64,000 nt of DNA from Virgibacillus doumboii (lineage in GTDB: Bacteria > Bacillota > Bacilli > Bacillales > Amphibacillaceae). How positions within the stretch are numbered: the first letter of the stretch is position 1; every line of letters begins with the position of its first letter. The notes under the pieces are model-generated. The model was not told where the DNA came from and ran no database searches. It saw only the letters and a list, made by a program, of their open reading frames with translations. Position numbers and translations under genes: made by a program. This document shows positions 17,712 through 27,072 of the stretch, one piece after another. Where the stretch lies: positions 3,185,602 through 3,249,601 of the forward strand of contig NZ_CADCWQ010000001.1 of NCBI RefSeq assembly GCF_902806455.1. Direction: 5' to 3'.

Positions 17712-19061
17712 TTAAATTCCTCTCAATCCTTTTAAGGCATCTGTAACTGGTTTTCCTAAAGCCTGTTTTAAATAACCCATGTTGTTACGCGTTGCTTCTG
17801 CAGCACTGTCTCTTAGCCTCTCTACAAAGTGTTTAGGCGGCTTTTCTTTTTTGTTTTCCTGTGTTAATTCCTCTGTCTGCTCAAGTATCCCTTGTAGCGT
17901 TTTAATCTCCAGTTTATCTTTCAAAGCAACCATAATATCAATGAATTTATCAAGTCCTTTATCACTCCAGCTACGCCCGTTTTTAAGCCGTTTAGCGAAA
18001 ACGCTCATTGTTCCTTCCGCGCTCCCCATTGGACGAAATCCTGTTGTGTCTATGCCCTTTTCTTTTAATTTTTTGCGATAATCTCCCAGCGCTTCCGGAT
18101 ATTGAGAAAGCTGTGCTATTAGCTCTTCCAGCCGTTCTTCCTTCTTTTCATTATCAAGCGTTCCTACAGCGCTATTTAACTCCACCATGAAACCTTCCCA
18201 GTCATATTTTGCTAGTTTCTTCCGAATGGAACGATATCTTGAATGATCCCGAAATATACGTTGCACATCCCGGGCAACATGAAAACGATCAATGACAAAA
18301 GTCGCATTATGACGGAAATAATCTCGGCAGGATGTGATCCACTTTGCTCCATCTCCATTGATAACGAGATGATGTTTGGTAGGATCGTACTCGTAAGTCG
18401 TCATTAAATACTGTTCGAATTCCTCCCAAAACGGCTGTTTCCCTTCATGAATAAAATGTCGCTTTTCCATTAGTTTTGCCCGTTTACCATTCATTTCCCA
18501 ACCCTGGTGTACACTGGCTATCTTAATTTCTCTGCCTTTTTTATTTTTCTCCTGACTTTTCGTATAAAGCCCGTCAACCTCCACAAATACAACATCATTC
18601 ACAAGTGATACGGATTCTTCCGGAACTACCTCCGTATTCAAAAGCTGTTGACGTATGCCTTCATGACTAATCACAGGATATCCCAAAAGCTTCTCCATCG
18701 CCTTACCAGCCTGTCGATAGGAAACGCCTGTCACAGCCAGTTCAATAGCCAAATCCTGCACCATTGGACTCATTCCTTTTGTACCGTCAAAGGATAAATA
18801 TTGATCCAATAAATAGACGTAGGCTCCGGTTTCCCTATCCTGATAATAATTTCTTTTCAGTTCCACTTGTCCAAAGACTGATTGAAACTTTAATGTTCTT
18901 TTATCCTTGTAATAAAATCGTTGTTTATCCCTTCCCTTAGCAATTGCCTCATCTAATTCCTTAAGGGTCTTTGCCATCTCCTGGGAAAAGCTTTCCTGCA
19001 AAGCACGATATGTAATTTTTTCTAATTCTTTCATAGTTAGCGTAGATATGATATCTTTCAT
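17712..19061 (-). CDS. ISLre2-family (UPF0236) transposase
   Basis: The 449-residue protein has the typical family blocks VFVEVDGLYTK, HHLVINGDGAKWI and FVIDRFHVARDVQRIF, which hold the acidic catalytic residues. The end DALKGLRGI is also usual. The ATG at 19061 follows AGAGG; a longer in-frame start at 19130 has no such site. No stop or frameshift is seen. Confidence 0.92.
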   Translation of the reverse strand: MKDIISTLTMKELEKITYRALQESFSQEMAKTLKELDEAIAKGRDKQRFYYKDKRTLKFQSVFGQVELKRNYYQDRETGAYVYLLDQYLSFDGTKGMSPMVQDLAIELAVTGVSYRQAGKAMEKLLGYPVISHEGIRQQLLNTEVVPEESVSLVNDVVFVEVDGLYTKSQEKNKKGREIKIASVHQGWEMNGKRAKLMEKRHFIHEGKQPFWEEFEQYLMTTYEYDPTKHHLVINGDGAKWITSCRDYFRHNATFVIDRFHVARDVQRIFRDHSRYRSIRKKLAKYDWEGFMVELNSAVGTLDNEKKEERLEELIAQLSQYPEALGDYRKKLKEKGIDTTGFRPMGSAEGTMSVFAKRLKNGRSWSDKGLDKFIDIMVALKDKLEIKTLQGILEQTEELTQENKKEKPPKHFVERLRDSAAEATRNNMGYLKQALGKPVTDALKGLRGI

Positions 19062-19169
19062 TTGAGGACCTCTTTCTATAGTTGTTGTTGTAGGAAACTT
19101 AACTATACAAAAGAAGGTCCTTTTTTTCATTAAAAATGTCTTAAAAGACTACCGCGCTCCGCTTGCTGG

Positions 19170-19217
19170 CCTCATTTTTGGTGTTGAAGTCTTACGACTT
19201 CAACACCAAAAATGAGG
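19170..19217. repeat. Perfect 22-bp-stem hairpin in the ISLre2 leader
   Basis: Two perfectly complementary 22-base arms (left arm begins CCTCATTTTTGGTG) surround a TTAC loop. The hairpin lies between the IS end and the transposase start, where it would fold in outside-in transcripts. Confidence 0.85.
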
Positions 19218-19258
19218 TATATGTTCTCCCATAAACATTTTACTCTAACTAGACTCTT

Positions 19259-19635
19259 TCATCTACTTTACAAGCTATTGCAAGTAACGCTATTCTTAAT
19301 CTGCTTTTCAATTCCTATCTATGAAGTTATGAATTTATTTGGTTACTTCAAAAACCGATTCGCTCGTTTCATTTTTAAAAAAACTAAAATCCTTGCTTCC
19401 ATAACAGAGAATTGCATTTTTAGCCGAAAATCTCTTGGTGCGTAAAATACAGATCTGGTCCGCTAACTTGATATGAACGTAACCCATTAGTCGGATCTTT
19501 TTTTTGATTCTGCTAATCGCCAAATATATTGATAATTCAAAGAAAAAATGCCAATACTAGGGCCCTATCTCAAACAAACGAAGTCCTTTTTGAATAGAGA
19601 TCGAGATATGATTGATAAAATTTATTCAGTTAGAT
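19259..19635. other. Spacer between ISLre2 and recombinase trio
   Basis: About 380 bp. No recognisable gene. It includes the candidate left terminal repeat of the recombinase trio (19515-19527). Confidence 0.4.
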
Positions 19636-20598
19636 TTAATTCATCTTTCTTATATGTTTATAAATTTCTTTATTCACTTGTAATTCCATGCCATTATTCC
19701 TAATATAGTTTGGGTTTATATATGTACTAGTGGAATGGATTTTTTTATGCCCTAGTAGCTGCTGAATCACCATTATTTCCGCACCACTTTCGGCCATTAT
19801 TGTTGCAAAAGAATGTCTTAGTTTGTGGAGGGTGAAAATAGGTAAATTTGCCTTTTCTAAAAAGGAGGCAAACAGATCTTGCAACTCTTGAATACTCATT
19901 TGACTTCCTCGGTGATTAATTAGAAAGTCATCTTTTTTCAAATCACATTTGTTGATGTACCTTTGAATGATTGCTCCATAACCATCTCTTAGAACGATAA
20001 ATTTACTCGATTTATTTTTTGTTTTCTTCCGGTAGATGGTTTCACCTAAAACATCAATATCTTCAACCTTCGTGTTAATAATTTCTGAAGGACGACTTCC
20101 AGTAGAAATTAACAATAGAAAGAATAAAACGTCCCTTTCTAAATTGGAGCTATTATGTAATAAGCTCTGTAAAAACTTTAGTAAATCGTGCCTTGTTGGA
20201 ACATACTTATCCTTTCTTCGTGGTTTCTGTTTATGTTCATCAATGTTAACACTCATTTGATCTGTTAGGATTGGAAAATCATATTTTCTGTATAAATATA
20301 AAAAAAAGTTTTGAAGAGCACGCCTTGAACTATGCAGCCACGAATAGCTTTTATGAAGATGTTCAACAAAATACTGATCCAGGAGTTTTGTATCTAGACT
20401 TGAAAAATATAGCGATTCACCTGATATACTGACTGTTTCATAAATTTTTTCAAGATGCACGTCTTCTATGGAGGTACATGTCACATCGGCCAAATAATTT
20501 AAGAATTCATCCAATCTTCGTTTGATTATCATTTTATAATTCTCAGAGTACCTAGATTGTAAATGATAAACATCTATCTCTTCTTTAAAATGTTTCAT
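19636..20598 (-). CDS. Tyrosine recombinase (third gene of trio)
   Basis: The 320-residue protein has all catalytic boxes of a phage-integrase family enzyme: Arg in TGSRPSEI, HKLRHSFAT, LLGHKKIHST and the nucleophile region STYINP. It starts 13 bp after the stop of the second recombinase. In RIT elements the three proteins are thought to act together in site-specific movement. Confidence 0.88.
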   Translation of the reverse strand: MKHFKEEIDVYHLQSRYSENYKMIIKRRLDEFLNYLADVTCTSIEDVHLEKIYETVSISGESLYFSSLDTKLLDQYFVEHLHKSYSWLHSSRRALQNFFLYLYRKYDFPILTDQMSVNIDEHKQKPRRKDKYVPTRHDLLKFLQSLLHNSSNLERDVLFFLLLISTGSRPSEIINTKVEDIDVLGETIYRKKTKNKSSKFIVLRDGYGAIIQRYINKCDLKKDDFLINHRGSQMSIQELQDLFASFLEKANLPIFTLHKLRHSFATIMAESGAEIMVIQQLLGHKKIHSTSTYINPNYIRNNGMELQVNKEIYKHIRKMN

Positions 20599-20611
20599 TT
20601 AAAACCCTCCA

Positions 20612-21688
20612 CTAAATTAATTCATCAAGAAGATCTTCAAACGGAAATGGATAAAACTTCATTACTTCTTCCTTTAGATCCTTAGGAAGAAGTTTGGTAT
20701 AAACAGATGTTGTTTTAGGATCTTCATGACCAAGCATCTGCATTAAAAAAGGCTCTTCTATTCCGGATTTCAAACAATTAACAGCAAAGGTATGACGTAA
20801 AGAATGAACAGTATAATCCCTTCCCAAACCGATTTCATCAAACAGCCCTCGTACTAAATATTGGACACTTCGATCCAGCACCTTTTTTTCTCGGGAAAGT
20901 CCTTCATCTTGTGAAAACAAATACCCTTCTATGTCTTGTCTCCATTCGGACACACCACTGATTTTCAGATATTTTAAGATTGACATTTTAACTTCCTCAA
21001 ATATAGGAATATATCGTTCCTTATTCCCTTTTCCTTTACGAATAAAAATTAAATCCTCATCGACGTTAAAATCTTTTATCTTCAAGTTTGTCATCTCACT
21101 CACTCTACACCCGGTACCCAGCATAAATCTAATCATCGCTTTCTTTCGGTATCCATATGTTTTTTGAATAGCTCCGTTTAGCACTTGCTCAACTTGCACA
21201 TCATTTAAATACCTGGGTAGGGTTGGCGAACTGTGCAACGGTAGCTTGTATCGTACATCTTTTTCCGTATAACCTCTTTCAAACGCAAAACCTAATAAGC
21301 TTCTCATAATTGCCATATATTTATTGATTGTATTCGTTGCCAACTTTTCATTTTTTCTGGGAATACTTTTCTTTAACATTTCAAAAACCATGCTCTCATT
21401 AACTTCTCCAATCTTTAGTTGAGGATAGGTTGCATCAATAAAGGTCTTTACTCTTTCCAGGAAATTAAGATACGTTGTCAGTGTATTATCACTTCTGCGG
21501 TTAAATTCCCTCAATTTTGTCAGGTTTTCACTATACGCATCTATAACCTGATTAAGAAAATACGTTTTAGCTGGTTCAGATTTATGCTTGTCTTTATTTT
21601 TTACTAACTCGATTAGTTCATCAATCGTGACACCTAATTCCTTGCATAGTGCTTCATAGTCAACGTTCGTTTGTCTTTGTATTGGCAT
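20612..21688 (-). CDS. Tyrosine recombinase (second gene of trio)
   Basis: About 358 residues with an N-terminal SAM-like core-binding domain and a catalytic domain (GTGCRVSEM, VHSLRHTFAVN, MLGHEDPKTTSVYTK). The ATG at 21688 follows GGAGG by eight bases inside the end of the first gene; overlap is 29 bp. Closest by layout to XerD-like and Tn554 TnpA-type enzymes. Confidence 0.88.
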   Translation of the reverse strand: MPIQRQTNVDYEALCKELGVTIDELIELVKNKDKHKSEPAKTYFLNQVIDAYSENLTKLREFNRRSDNTLTTYLNFLERVKTFIDATYPQLKIGEVNESMVFEMLKKSIPRKNEKLATNTINKYMAIMRSLLGFAFERGYTEKDVRYKLPLHSSPTLPRYLNDVQVEQVLNGAIQKTYGYRKKAMIRFMLGTGCRVSEMTNLKIKDFNVDEDLIFIRKGKGNKERYIPIFEEVKMSILKYLKISGVSEWRQDIEGYLFSQDEGLSREKKVLDRSVQYLVRGLFDEIGLGRDYTVHSLRHTFAVNCLKSGIEEPFLMQMLGHEDPKTTSVYTKLLPKDLKEEVMKFYPFPFEDLLDELI

Positions 21689-23072
21689 GAACCTTTCCTC
21701 CATTCTCCTTCAGTGGACTCTTATCCAACGTATTTGCTAATAACCGCTGATTGGAACGATGATAGTAATAGTAAGTTGACTTCCAATCCTTGTGGCCAAT
21801 CGTCTCCGCAACCCTTCTGAAACTGTACTCTTGTAATGCGTTGGTTATGTAGGTATGCCGAAACGCTTTGGCCGGATACCTTGATTCACCAAATGCTTGT
21901 TTATTGGTATGATAAAAAATCGAATTGATCCTACTTGGAGTTATCGGGTGTCCGCTGCAAGTTACAAATAATTTTTGTGTTTCCGGATGATACTGTTCAC
22001 GAACCTCTAGATAATCCTTTATGACTTGGACTACCTTCGTGCTAATTTTTATCGTTCTCTTTGCTGTCTTCTTACACGCAAGAGAAAGTGTTTTTTGAAC
22101 GTTATCAAAATCTCCTATGGATAAATTGGAAACCTCTATTGGTCTGCATCCTGTATCAACGATGATTAAAAAGATGGCCAAATCACGAAAAACATGCTTT
22201 GAGTAATCGTAAATCGTGTCCATCAGTTCAATAATGCTTTCTTTTGGCACGTATTCATTAGCACGTTTTGAGCGGCCTCGCAAATGAAGAGGGATTGTAT
22301 ATTTTTGATTAACCAAGTTTTGACTAGTTAGAAATTTTACAAACAATTGAACCGTTCGAAGATATACCGTCGCTGAAGATCTCAGAATTTCCTCCTTTGT
22401 TACGCGGTCGGATAAGGTCCACTCGTAGCCTTTGATTTTTTCAAATAAAAGCTTTTCTTTGTTTTTCTCGCGAAACACATTTATATTTATACCTTCCCTT
22501 TCTAAATACCGCTGGAAGAATACGATTATTTTCTTATTTTCAACCACTCGGTTATCATTTATTTTCAGAAAGTGGAGAAAATCCTCAATAATCACCGGAA
22601 ACCGATTGACAGTTTTTGATCTTTTTATGATCCTTTTCCGGTTCCGAGTTCGTTGAACAATAGGGTGCTGTTCAACTAAAGCAAATAATTCGGATTGAAC
22701 AACCCTCCTTTTGTGCAAAAAGGATAGGTATTGCAAAATAACATTGACTTTTTTCTTTAACACCCGCTCAGTATAGTTTTTGTAGCTAGAAATTCGTGCA
22801 AGATATTCTAAATAATCCTGGCATTCAGTAATATCCAGTTCATGCCACTCTTTACCATGGTGCAAGTAGAAATCAACCAAAATGTTTTTAACATGCTGCT
22901 TCATTTCTTTGTTGTTGTTTTGTTTTTCATGAAGAAATTCATTGATAAGGGTATTATTCGCAATAGCTTCTAATGGTAAATCCTCTTGTTGGAACTTATT
23001 TGCCTGTTCCAATTCCTTCACCTCCAAATTTGTTAAATTCTTCGGGTCATATTTATGATAAAATGAAATCAA
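21660..23072 (-). CDS. Tyrosine recombinase, long form (first gene of trio)
   Basis: The 470-residue protein has an extended N-terminal region and a catalytic domain (DTGCRPIEVS, AFRHTYITN, TIGHKDWKSTYYYYHRS). The usual HxxR histidine is replaced (KAFRH). The N-terminus is uncertain because the first start is TTG without a good ribosome site. It resembles the long TnpB-type member of such trios. Confidence 0.8.
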   Translation of the reverse strand: MISFYHKYDPKNLTNLEVKELEQANKFQQEDLPLEAIANNTLINEFLHEKQNNNKEMKQHVKNILVDFYLHHGKEWHELDITECQDYLEYLARISSYKNYTERVLKKKVNVILQYLSFLHKRRVVQSELFALVEQHPIVQRTRNRKRIIKRSKTVNRFPVIIEDFLHFLKINDNRVVENKKIIVFFQRYLEREGININVFREKNKEKLLFEKIKGYEWTLSDRVTKEEILRSSATVYLRTVQLFVKFLTSQNLVNQKYTIPLHLRGRSKRANEYVPKESIIELMDTIYDYSKHVFRDLAIFLIIVDTGCRPIEVSNLSIGDFDNVQKTLSLACKKTAKRTIKISTKVVQVIKDYLEVREQYHPETQKLFVTCSGHPITPSRINSIFYHTNKQAFGESRYPAKAFRHTYITNALQEYSFRRVAETIGHKDWKSTYYYYHRSNQRLLANTLDKSPLKENGGKVHANTKTNER

Positions 23073-23450
23073 AACTTTGAGTGGAAAAAATAAACATTGG
23101 AAGGCAATAAAAAAATGCCTGGCATTATTTTGCCAAGCATTTCCAGATTTATTCGTGGATTCCCTTTTCTACGAATATTTACTTTATCATGCTAAAGTGA
23201 GTTAAACTTTCTCATTTTTTTGGTTATGAAATCTTAACTGAAAGGAGTGTCGCCAATGGAAATGACAAAACTATTCAATTATTTCAATTTTTATAATAAC
23301 ATAAATACTTGGCGATTTCTATATTTTTTTTCAAATATTTTATTTAGTCATATCATAACCTTAATAATGAAAAAACATATGGTTGGACTCCACGGGGTTT
23401 AACCAAGAGATAATGCTTAATGCATTGTATGATTTTCCTTGGTGATAAGT

Positions 23451-24302
23451 ATGGAAGAGCCAAGGTCTGAAATCGACATGGTTTTAAGCGTAATAAACCA
23501 ACAGATGAAAGAAGAAGACTTTTTTAATAAGATCTCAGATGCCGATGGAAGATTAATTGTTGATTCAATGGCGTTACAGTACCTCAAGCAAAAACCTTCT
23601 TTATTAAAAAAGTTCTTACTTTCGTTATCTGTTGAAGGACGTATAAAAATACTTTTCTTAAAAGAAATGTTAGGAATGACACAAAGTGATTTTATTGCGA
23701 GATATGGTGTTACTTCCAAATATATTCAGTTCCTGAAAGGGCAGGACCAATATACTGAAAAGAAACCTAAAGCAAGCATACGAGACGTTACAAAAGCGAA
23801 TGAACCACGAGATGATATACTTGCGACGATAGCCACTTTTACAAGAGTCCCTTTAACCTTACTAAAAAATGGAAAGCCTTTGCTAAATGATTGGCACTTT
23901 GACCATTTTAAACTACTACCTGATGCTCAGCTTACATTAGAAGAGCTCATTGACTATTTAAAATCAACTGAAGAAAACGCACAATTCTTTAATAATAAAA
24001 AACGTCATACACGCCCCCATTTTGATTATATCTATGACGTAAGAGGAATCATTTTACACCATTCCTCTACAAGTATTTATATACGAGCCTCTGTTTGGGA
24101 GCGTGGTGGATTTGTTGTAGAATTTTTTGGTAAATATAATCAATTAAATGATTTTGTTAAGGTCAAATCATCGTTAGAGGGATTTGAACCTCTCGAAGTC
24201 GGATATTGTCGAACGGTTATAGAGAATCACGCTCATATGATGGTTGTTGCCAAAAGCCATGCAAATCAATTTACTTATCCGATAGAATTTAAACGATTCT
24301 AA
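23451..24302 (+). CDS. Hypothetical HTH-containing protein
   Basis: About 283 residues. A helix-turn-helix-like stretch (LKEMLGMTQSDFIARYGVTSKYIQF) lies near residues 70-95; the C-terminal half is beta-rich and not recognised. The ATG at 23451 follows GGTGAT. The gene has its own terminator. It may be a regulator linked to the recombinase trio, which is divergently oriented. Confidence 0.6.
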   Translation: MEEPRSEIDMVLSVINQQMKEEDFFNKISDADGRLIVDSMALQYLKQKPSLLKKFLLSLSVEGRIKILFLKEMLGMTQSDFIARYGVTSKYIQFLKGQDQYTEKKPKASIRDVTKANEPRDDILATIATFTRVPLTLLKNGKPLLNDWHFDHFKLLPDAQLTLEELIDYLKSTEENAQFFNNKKRHTRPHFDYIYDVRGIILHHSSTSIYIRASVWERGGFVVEFFGKYNQLNDFVKVKSSLEGFEPLEVGYCRTVIENHAHMMVVAKSHANQFTYPIEFKRF

Positions 24303-24305
24303 CCA

Positions 24306-24352
24306 AAAAAAGGGTTGAACTCAGAGGAGTTCAACCCTTTGATTATTAATTT
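24306..24352 (+). terminator. Rho-independent terminator
   Basis: AAGGGTTGAACTC and GAGTTCAACCCTT form a 13-bp perfect stem with a four-base loop, followed by a T-rich stretch. It ends the HTH-protein gene. Confidence 0.9.
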
Positions 24353-24386
24353 TTCTGCCAATCCTCTAATTATGAGGAGGGTTACT

Positions 24387-24527
24387 ATGAGTGAAAAGGT
24401 AAAATTAAATAAAGTAAGTGAACTTGAGAAAAGAAAGAAAGCTATAGGGATATTGGAAACGTGGTTAAGAGAACACGGGGAATCGGATAATTATATATCG
24501 TATTGTAAAGAAAGGAAAAGTCGATAA
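24387..24527 (+). CDS. Small hypothetical charged protein
   Basis: A 46-residue Lys/Glu-rich protein (KVSELEKRKKAIGILETWL). GAGGAGGG precedes the ATG at 24387 and decides the start. It lies 53 bp before the excisionase-like gene and may share its transcript. Confidence 0.55.
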   Translation: MSEKVKLNKVSELEKRKKAIGILETWLREHGESDNYISYCKERKSR

Positions 24528-24580
24528 AATTTACAGCCTAATACTATTTTTTTCAAAAATTATTAAGGAGGTTTATTATC

Positions 24581-24817
24581 ATGAAAAGTACCAAAAAACA
24601 AAAGTATACCACTTGGGAGTCATTACCCGAAACCTTAACAGCCCTGGATATATCACAATTCCTCCGGATTTCAAGAAGAAGAGTTTACGAATTGTTTCAA
24701 ATACATGTTGATAACGGTGGCATTCCAAACTTTGAGATAGGTGCCTCTAAAAGAGTAGATAAGAACGATTTTAAAAATTGGATTTCACAGAAAAAAGATA
24801 CATCTAAGCAAACTTAG
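24581..24817 (+). CDS. Excisionase-like HTH DNA-binding protein
   Basis: The 78-residue protein carries a winged MerR/AlpA-type helix-turn-helix (LTALDISQFLRISRRRVYEL ... IPNFEIGASKRVDKNDFKNWI), the usual form of excisionases and helix_turn_helix_17 proteins. AAGGAGG precedes the ATG. It may control excision of the island or of the recombinase trio. Confidence 0.65.
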   Translation: MKSTKKQKYTTWESLPETLTALDISQFLRISRRRVYELFQIHVDNGGIPNFEIGASKRVDKNDFKNWISQKKDTSKQT

Positions 24818-24880
24818 TTTTTTACAAATCCAAAACTCGTTAGATACTTTCATAATAAGGATAAACTTTGATTTTATTGT

Positions 24881-24930
24881 TAAAAGCGACGTTGTGCTCA
24901 ATCGTAAATAAAAACGTCGCTTTTATTTTA
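24881..24930 (+). terminator. Rho-independent terminator
   Basis: AAAAGCGACGTT and AACGTCGCTTTT form a 12-bp stem with a 19-base loop followed by ATTTT. Confidence 0.85.
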
Positions 24931-25050
24931 AAGTACAATTTCAATATCAAATTGGGAACTACCATCAAATATTGTTTATACATATAAAATGTTATATTTT
25001 CTGGATTATTGCTAATAATACCTTAAAAAGTCAAAAAAAGAGGTATTAAG

Positions 25051-25443
25051 ATGATTAAAGGCATTAAATTAGGGTTATCGTACAATCAAAAATCGATTCA
25101 GTCTATTGAACAAAATATAGAACAGGCGAATCAGGTTGAAAGATATTGCAAATCAAATAATATTAAACTTATAAGAAGGTATAGTGATTATGGGTCTCCA
25201 ACACTTAATTTAATGAGACCAGGATTAAATGAATTATTGAAGTTCCTTGCAAATACAGACAATACAATTGATATTGTTATATTTAATTCCGTGGACCGTT
25301 TAGAAAGGGATTTTAGAAGAATAAATACAGTATTACCAAAAATAAATAAGTATGCCAATGAGGTAATTATTATAAAAAAGCACCCGAGTAAAACTCAATT
25401 TAGTAAATCTAATATTTTTTACGAGAAACCTTACTCTAACTAA
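25051..25443 (+). CDS. Stand-alone resolvase-like N-terminal domain
   Basis: The 130-residue protein aligns with the catalytic domain of serine recombinases: IEQNIEQANQVERYCKSN, YSDYGSPTLNLMRPGLNEL and DRLERDF. The expected RVS start is GLS, so the serine is retained but the nearby arginine is not. No DNA-binding C-terminal domain follows. It is probably a regulator or decayed recombinase. Confidence 0.65.
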   Translation: MIKGIKLGLSYNQKSIQSIEQNIEQANQVERYCKSNNIKLIRRYSDYGSPTLNLMRPGLNELLKFLANTDNTIDIVIFNSVDRLERDFRRINTVLPKINKYANEVIIIKKHPSKTQFSKSNIFYEKPYSN

Positions 25444-25985
25444 CTAATTGATGAAGTTGAATAATTACTATAAACATTCGAAAAAATCATCACCTTCTAG
25501 TTATTCTTTCCATTGTATTCTCTCCTATTATTCATATAAACATATCCTATAACAAGACTTAGAAAATTGCTTCGATGTACAGCTAATATTGAACAAGTGT
25601 GATTACAATCATTAACAGCATTCACCAGTAGGATTTATAAAAGTTCGATCAATGCCTCATAACAACATATATTGCGGACATAGTCAGAACCCATTTTAAG
25701 AAAAGGATTGATCAAAATGGTTCCATTTTAATTTTGAGTCGCCTTGCAAAAGGATAATAGAGCTTTGACCTTGCTTATTACATCAATAAAATTCAGTACT
25801 ATCGTTTTAAATATCCCTTAATATTTTATTCTTTTCACCGATAATAAGTAAGGAATTAACATAGTTCAATATGAACGAAATTCGAAATAAGTAACCCAAC
25901 TAAATAGTGAAAGCTATTTGGTGTGGTAAATGCTCTGGAAAAACTAAATAATACCGACTAAACTCTTAACTCAGATTGGAATGAG
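25444..25985. other. Gene-free region
   Basis: About 540 bp, AT-rich, with no frame that looks coding and no strong hairpin. Confidence 0.5.
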
Positions 25986-25991
25986 ATGATA

Positions 25992-26207
25992 ATGACAAAA
26001 TATGGATCTTGTACATACTGTGGAAAAATTGAAGAATTAATCAATGGTATTTGTAATGAATGTTACGATGAAGAAATTAATCATTTAAAAGTAGTAAAAA
26101 ACTATTTATTAAATAATCCTCATTCAAACGCGATGGAAATCTCATTATCAACAGATATACCCATCGATAAAATTACTCGCTTGATTAAAAAAGGTACAAT
26201 AATGTAA
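25992..26207 (+). CDS. Zinc-ribbon/HTH protein resembling YvyF
   Basis: The 71-residue protein has CTYCG...CNECYDEE and a C-terminal small helical domain ending IDKITRLIKKG. The layout is like the flagellar-operon protein YvyF (TIGR03826). ATG 25986 is an alternative start. It is not in a flagellar operon here, although motility genes occur elsewhere in the island. Confidence 0.5.
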   Translation: MTKYGSCTYCGKIEELINGICNECYDEEINHLKVVKNYLLNNPHSNAMEISLSTDIPIDKITRLIKKGTIM

Positions 26208-26799
26208 ATCGATAAATTCTTTTTAAAACACATAAATATCCAACTCTTATTATTGTTAAAAAGCTAGTTACTAGTTATACTAAGGAAACAAACCTAACTA
26301 ATAGCACTAACTACAGACTACGTCATTTTTAGCATATTGTAATAACCACTGCATATAAAGCACAGAATGCGGGTATGCTAAAGAAGGATCCCCCTCTTAC
26401 CATAAATGTTGGGACTTTCGCTTGCTAGTAAAGTGAAAGTCTTTTTTCTTTTTAATCTGTTTAATTTTTTTATCTTCATATTCTCCAAATCAATCTTTTG
26501 GTAAATTAATGGAATTAATCAGAGACATATGAGAATAGTTATTCTCAAAATCATGTAAAGAGTAATAGAGTCTTTAATTGTTTCAGCTCTTTCCAAGGGT
26601 TAATGTGGTCACTATGGAAATCACATCCATAATTAACTTGTAGCGGAACCATAGCTAGCTATTAATTGTCGCTTACATTTTGTTAGTTAAGTAAAAGATG
26701 AGTAAGTTATTTTCTTTATCAAGTACTGTCATTTTTAGTTTATTAAGATTGCACAACAAACCCCCACCCTTTTATGATGGGAGCTTGTTCTGATACTTT
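26208..26799. other. Intergenic region with a terminator
   Basis: About 590 bp; no gene seen apart from the plus-strand terminator at 26410-26452. The HU gene converges from the right. Confidence 0.5.
26410..26452 (+). terminator. Rho-independent terminator
   Basis: GACTTTC and GAAAGTC pair across a 15-base loop and are followed by TTTTTTCTTTTT. Confidence 0.7.
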
Positions 26800-27072
26800 T
26801 TAATTTACTAATTCTTTCAATGCTTTCCCAGGTTTAAATGCAGGAGCATTTGTTGCAGCAATTTGAATTTCTTTCCCAGTTTGTGGATTTCGTCCTTTTC
26901 TTGCAGAGCGTTCTCGAATTTCAAAATTCCCAAATCCAATAAGCTGCACTTTATCTTTGTTTTTAAGTGCCTCAGTAATAGATTCAAATACTGCATCTAC
27001 CGCTTTAGCTGAATCTTTTTTTGTAAGTTCTGTCGAGGCTGAAACAGCTTTAACTAATTCTGTTTTATTCAT
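26800..27072 (-). CDS. HU-family DNA-binding protein
   Basis: The 90-residue protein has the complete HU/IHF fold sequence: [31 protein letters not shown] and [12 protein letters not shown] is a dimeric DNA-bending protein of the nucleoid. ATG 27072 follows GGAAGGTG. As the window is island DNA here, this is an accessory HU copy, perhaps assisting integration, additional to the chromosomal hbs gene (inferred). Confidence 0.93.
   Translation of the reverse strand: MNKTELVKAVSASTELTKKDSAKAVDAVFESITEALKNKDKVQLIGFGNFEIRERSARKGRNPQTGKEIQIAATNAPAFKPGKALKELVN

Larger units (their letters stand above)
17567..19249 (-). mobile_element. ISLre2-family insertion sequence
   Basis: A 1683-bp element flanked by 9-bp direct repeats TAGACTCTT (17558-17566 and 19250-19258). 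The 27-base ends match at 17 positions, including the shared TGGGAGAA. The end distal to the transposase start is duplicated in tandem. One full transposase gene is carried on the minus strand. Confidence 0.85.
19515..23317 (-). mobile_element. Recombinase-in-trio (RIT-like) element
   Basis: Three consecutive tyrosine recombinase genes on one strand, two overlapping and one 13 bp away, is the RIT arrangement. Candidate ends are inverted repeats AATCGCCAAATAT (19515-19527) and ATACTTGGCGATT (23305-23317), 12 of 13 matching. The trio is clear; the exact ends are tentative. Confidence 0.6.

Noticed and set aside
17529..17735. Plus-strand frame over the ISLre2 end
   Set aside because: The apparent repeat IVSSTCGR comes from the duplicated IS terminus; it is not a gene.
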